A DNA stretch of 64,000 bases from Marinobacter adhaerens HP15 (GTDB lineage: Bacteria > Pseudomonadota > Gammaproteobacteria > Pseudomonadales > Oleiphilaceae), in contig NC_017506.1 in the NCBI RefSeq assembly GCF_000166295.1, positions 2,418,001 to 2,482,000 of the forward strand. The letters run 5' to 3'. Under the pieces are notes generated by a model. It was not told where the DNA came from and made no database searches. It worked only from the letters and a program-made list of their open reading frames with translations. A program made the position numbers and the translations under genes. This document shows positions 62,171 to 64,000 of the stretch, piece after piece (position 1 is the first letter of the stretch; every line of letters begins with the position of its first letter).

Positions 62171-64000
62171 TTACTGGACCCGGGTGCTGCCGTCTTCAAA
62201 CAGCGCGTCCACTGTCGGACGCTGCTCTTCGGTGGGGATACCCAGCTTCTCCCGGATGTTCAGATTGACGTCCCAAAGCTGATTGAACTTGTCGGAAGTA
62301 GCCGCAACGGCCTCTTCCTTGCCCAGCATGATTTTGGGGCGCAGGAACACCAGCAGGTTGCGCTTCACCCGGCGCTCCGATTCGGAGGAGAACAGGCGAC
62401 CAACGAACGGGATGTCACCCAGCAAGGGCACCTTGCTCTTGTTGACCTGGTAATCATCCCGGGTCAAACCGCCCAGCACGATGGTCTCGCCATCATCCGC
62501 CAGTACGGTGGTCTTGATTTCCCGCTTGTTGGTGACGATATCCGAGGCGTTCTCGATGCTGTCTGCCACGCTTTCTGTGGTCTGCTCCACCACCAGACGC
62601 ACCAGGCCGTCGGCACTGATGGTCGGGGTAACCTTGAGGGTCAGACCGATATCGCGACGCTCGATGGTGGTGAATGGATTGGTGGTGCCATCGCCGGTGA
62701 CGGTGGACTGGCCAGTACGGAAAGGCACGTTCTGGCCCACGATGATCTCGGACTCCTGGTTATCCAGGGTAATGATGCTTGGCGTGGACAACAGGTTTGC
62801 AGCGGCAGACGTGGACAGTGCCTGAAGGAGAACCCCCCAGCTCACTCCATTTTCGTTCCGTTGGCCGGCGCCGATGGTGATACCACCGGTAGCCGGCGTG
62901 ATGGCGGATCCGGTCAGAATCGCGCTGAGCACCTCACCCAGGCTGCGACCCACGTTACCGAAATTGGTGCCGGCAACCGGCGTGGATTCGCCAGACTCGT
63001 CACCGACCGCAACCTGGACACCCAGATCCTGGCCCAGTTCGTCGCTGATCTCGACAATTGCCGCCTCAATCATCACCTGGGCGCGGCGCACATCCAGCGC
63101 CGCAACAATCTGTTCGGCTTCCTGCATCAGGGATGGCTCACCCCTTACCACCAGCGCATTCAGCCCCTCATCCGCAAAAACAGCAAAGCTGCTTTGCGGT
63201 TTGGCGGCGCCGCCGCTTCCCGAACCAGTACCTTCTTTCACCAGCTCGCCCATCACACCCTTAAGGATCTCAGTCAGGTTTTTGGCGTCGGCGTGTTTCA
63301 GCCTCAGGACCTTGGTGGTGCCGCCGGTGGCAGAGGGCTGGTCCAGCTGTCGAATCAGGCCGCGCATCTTTTCGCGGAAGGTCTCATCGCCCCGCAGGAT
63401 AAGGCGGTTGCTGCGCTCATCTGCGGTCACGCTGTATTTTCTGGCGGCATTGTCGCCGCCGGCCCGGCCGAGTTCATCCGGGGCCAGTTCCTGCAGAAGC
63501 GTCACCATATCACCCACCCAGGCTTCCTGAAGCTGGATGACTTCCACTTCGTATTTGGACGGGCTATCCAGCTCCCGGACAATCTGCTCGATGCGCTGGA
63601 TATTGGAAGAATGATCACTGATGATCAGGGCGTTGGCGGCGGCCACCCCGGCCAGATGGCCGTATTTCGCCACCAGGGGGCGCAGAATCGGCACCAGCTC
63701 CAGGGCGTTGGCGTTGTCAATCTGGATAACCCGCGTGATCAGCTGCTCGGAGGGGGTTTCGGGAAAGCGCTCCAGAATCTCCGCCGACTGTTTGGCATCA
63801 ACCTGTTGCACCACCTTGATCACTTCTGCGCCCGGGATGGCGGTAAAACCGTGAACATTCAAGACCGCCAGGAACAGATCGTAAATTTCGTCCTTGTTCA
63901 TGGGCGCGCTGGAGAGCACCGTTACCTTGCCCTTCACCCTCGGATCCACCACAAAACTGTACCCGGTAATGTCCGCGACCTGGGTCACGAACGCACGGAT
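62171..64000 (-). CDS. gspD: Type II secretion secretin GspD (5' end outside window)
   Basis: The frame is open through the window edge (IRAFVTQVADITGYSF), so the N-terminal start is missing. Visible parts: N0/N1 to N3 domains with repeated KH-like folds (PLVAKYGHLAGVAAANALIISDH, RSNRLILRGDETFR, ADEGLNALVVRGEPSL), a Gly/Ser insertion, and the secretin pore domain (VQVAVGDESGE, LLQALSTSAAANLLSTPSIITLDN, VPLLGDIPFVGRLFSSES). It is the outer-membrane channel for folded proteins. No gspE follows it downstream. The gene is intact up to the edge. Confidence 0.95.
   Translation of the reverse strand: MRAFVTQVADITGYSFVVDPRVKGKVTVLSSAPMNKDEIYDLFLAVLNVHGFTAIPGAEVIKVVQQVDAKQSAEILERFPETPSEQLITRVIQIDNANALELVPILRPLVAKYGHLAGVAAANALIISDHSSNIQRIEQIVRELDSPSKYEVEVIQLQEAWVGDMVTLLQELAPDELGRAGGDNAARKYSVTADERSNRLILRGDETFREKMRGLIRQLDQPSATGGTTKVLRLKHADAKNLTEILKGVMGELVKEGTGSGSGGAAKPQSSFAVFADEGLNALVVRGEPSLMQEAEQIVAALDVRRAQVMIEAAIVEISDELGQDLGVQVAVGDESGESTPVAGTNFGNVGRSLGEVLSAILTGSAITPATGGITIGAGQRNENGVSWGVLLQALSTSAAANLLSTPSIITLDNQESEIIVGQNVPFRTGQSTVTGDGTTNPFTTIERRDIGLTLKVTPTISADGLVRLVVEQTTESVADSIENASDIVTNKREIKTTVLADDGETIVLGGLTRDDYQVNKSKVPLLGDIPFVGRLFSSESERRVKRNLLVFLRPKIMLGKEEAVAATSDKFNQLWDVNLNIREKLGIPTEEQRPTVDALFEDGSTRVQ

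Overview
The window is a chromosomal segment of a gammaproteobacterium, most likely Marinobacter or a close relative. The basis is the Pseudomonas/Marinobacter-type flagellar locus (fleQ-fleSR-fliEFGHIJ, hptB-hsbR-hsbA, fliKLMNOPQR-flhB, flhA-flhF-fleN-fliA-cheYZAB-mot), the lexA-sulA neighbourhood, the tamAB, purEK and sodB sequences, and a moderately high GC content. The genus call comes from recognising sequences, not from a database search.

Layout. 1-10.2 kb (minus): start of a MotA/MotC stator gene, cheB, cheA, cheZ, cheY, fliA, fleN, flhF, flhA. 10.4-13.2 kb (plus): upp, uraA and an overlapping carboxyl/O-methyltransferase-like gene. 13.2-13.6 kb: a repeat-bearing convergent gap. 13.6-35.4 kb (minus): flhB, fliRQPONML, fliK, the HptB/HsbR/HsbA partner-switch module, fliJIHGFE, fleR, fleS, fleQ, fliT and a DUF1329 gene. 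35.6-37.6 kb: two small conserved genes facing the SOS pair lexA-sulA. 37.8-40.3 kb (plus): amidoligase, a class I glutamine-amidotransferase-like hydrolase and a periplasmic SIMPL protein. 40.3-45.8 kb (minus): tamB and tamA. 46-48.5 kb: a voltage-sensor-like membrane protein and an amidase. 48.6-52.2 kb: initiator tRNA, FadI-like thiolase, divergent high-molecular-weight FabG, tRNA-Val/Asp/Val. 52.3-54.6 kb: three poorly characterised genes. 54.9-62.2 kb (plus): purE, purK, sodB, a GGDEF/EAL protein, lemA and an M48 protease. 62.2-64 kb: the 5'-truncated type II secretin gspD (minus).

Regulation. FleQ has a sigma70-type promoter. Good sigma54 (-24 GG/-12 GC) promoters precede fleSR, fliE, fliK, fliL and flhA. 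This matches the FleQ to sigma54 to FleSR flagellar hierarchy known from Pseudomonas.

Most notable observations. (1) Four copies of a roughly 110-nt element have a 54-55 nt core and 26-29 bp outer arms. The arms differ between copies but remain self-complementary within each copy. The predicted fold is a three-way junction, and no protein explains it. (2) cheB, cheZ (twice) and flhB are each broken by the apparent loss of one base in an A/T homopolymer. This is either homopolymer under-calling in the assembly or real decay or phase switching of motility genes. (3) There is an amidoligase/amidotransferase operon and a pore-less voltage-sensor-like protein, both of unknown function. No CRISPR array, prophage or insertion sequence was seen.
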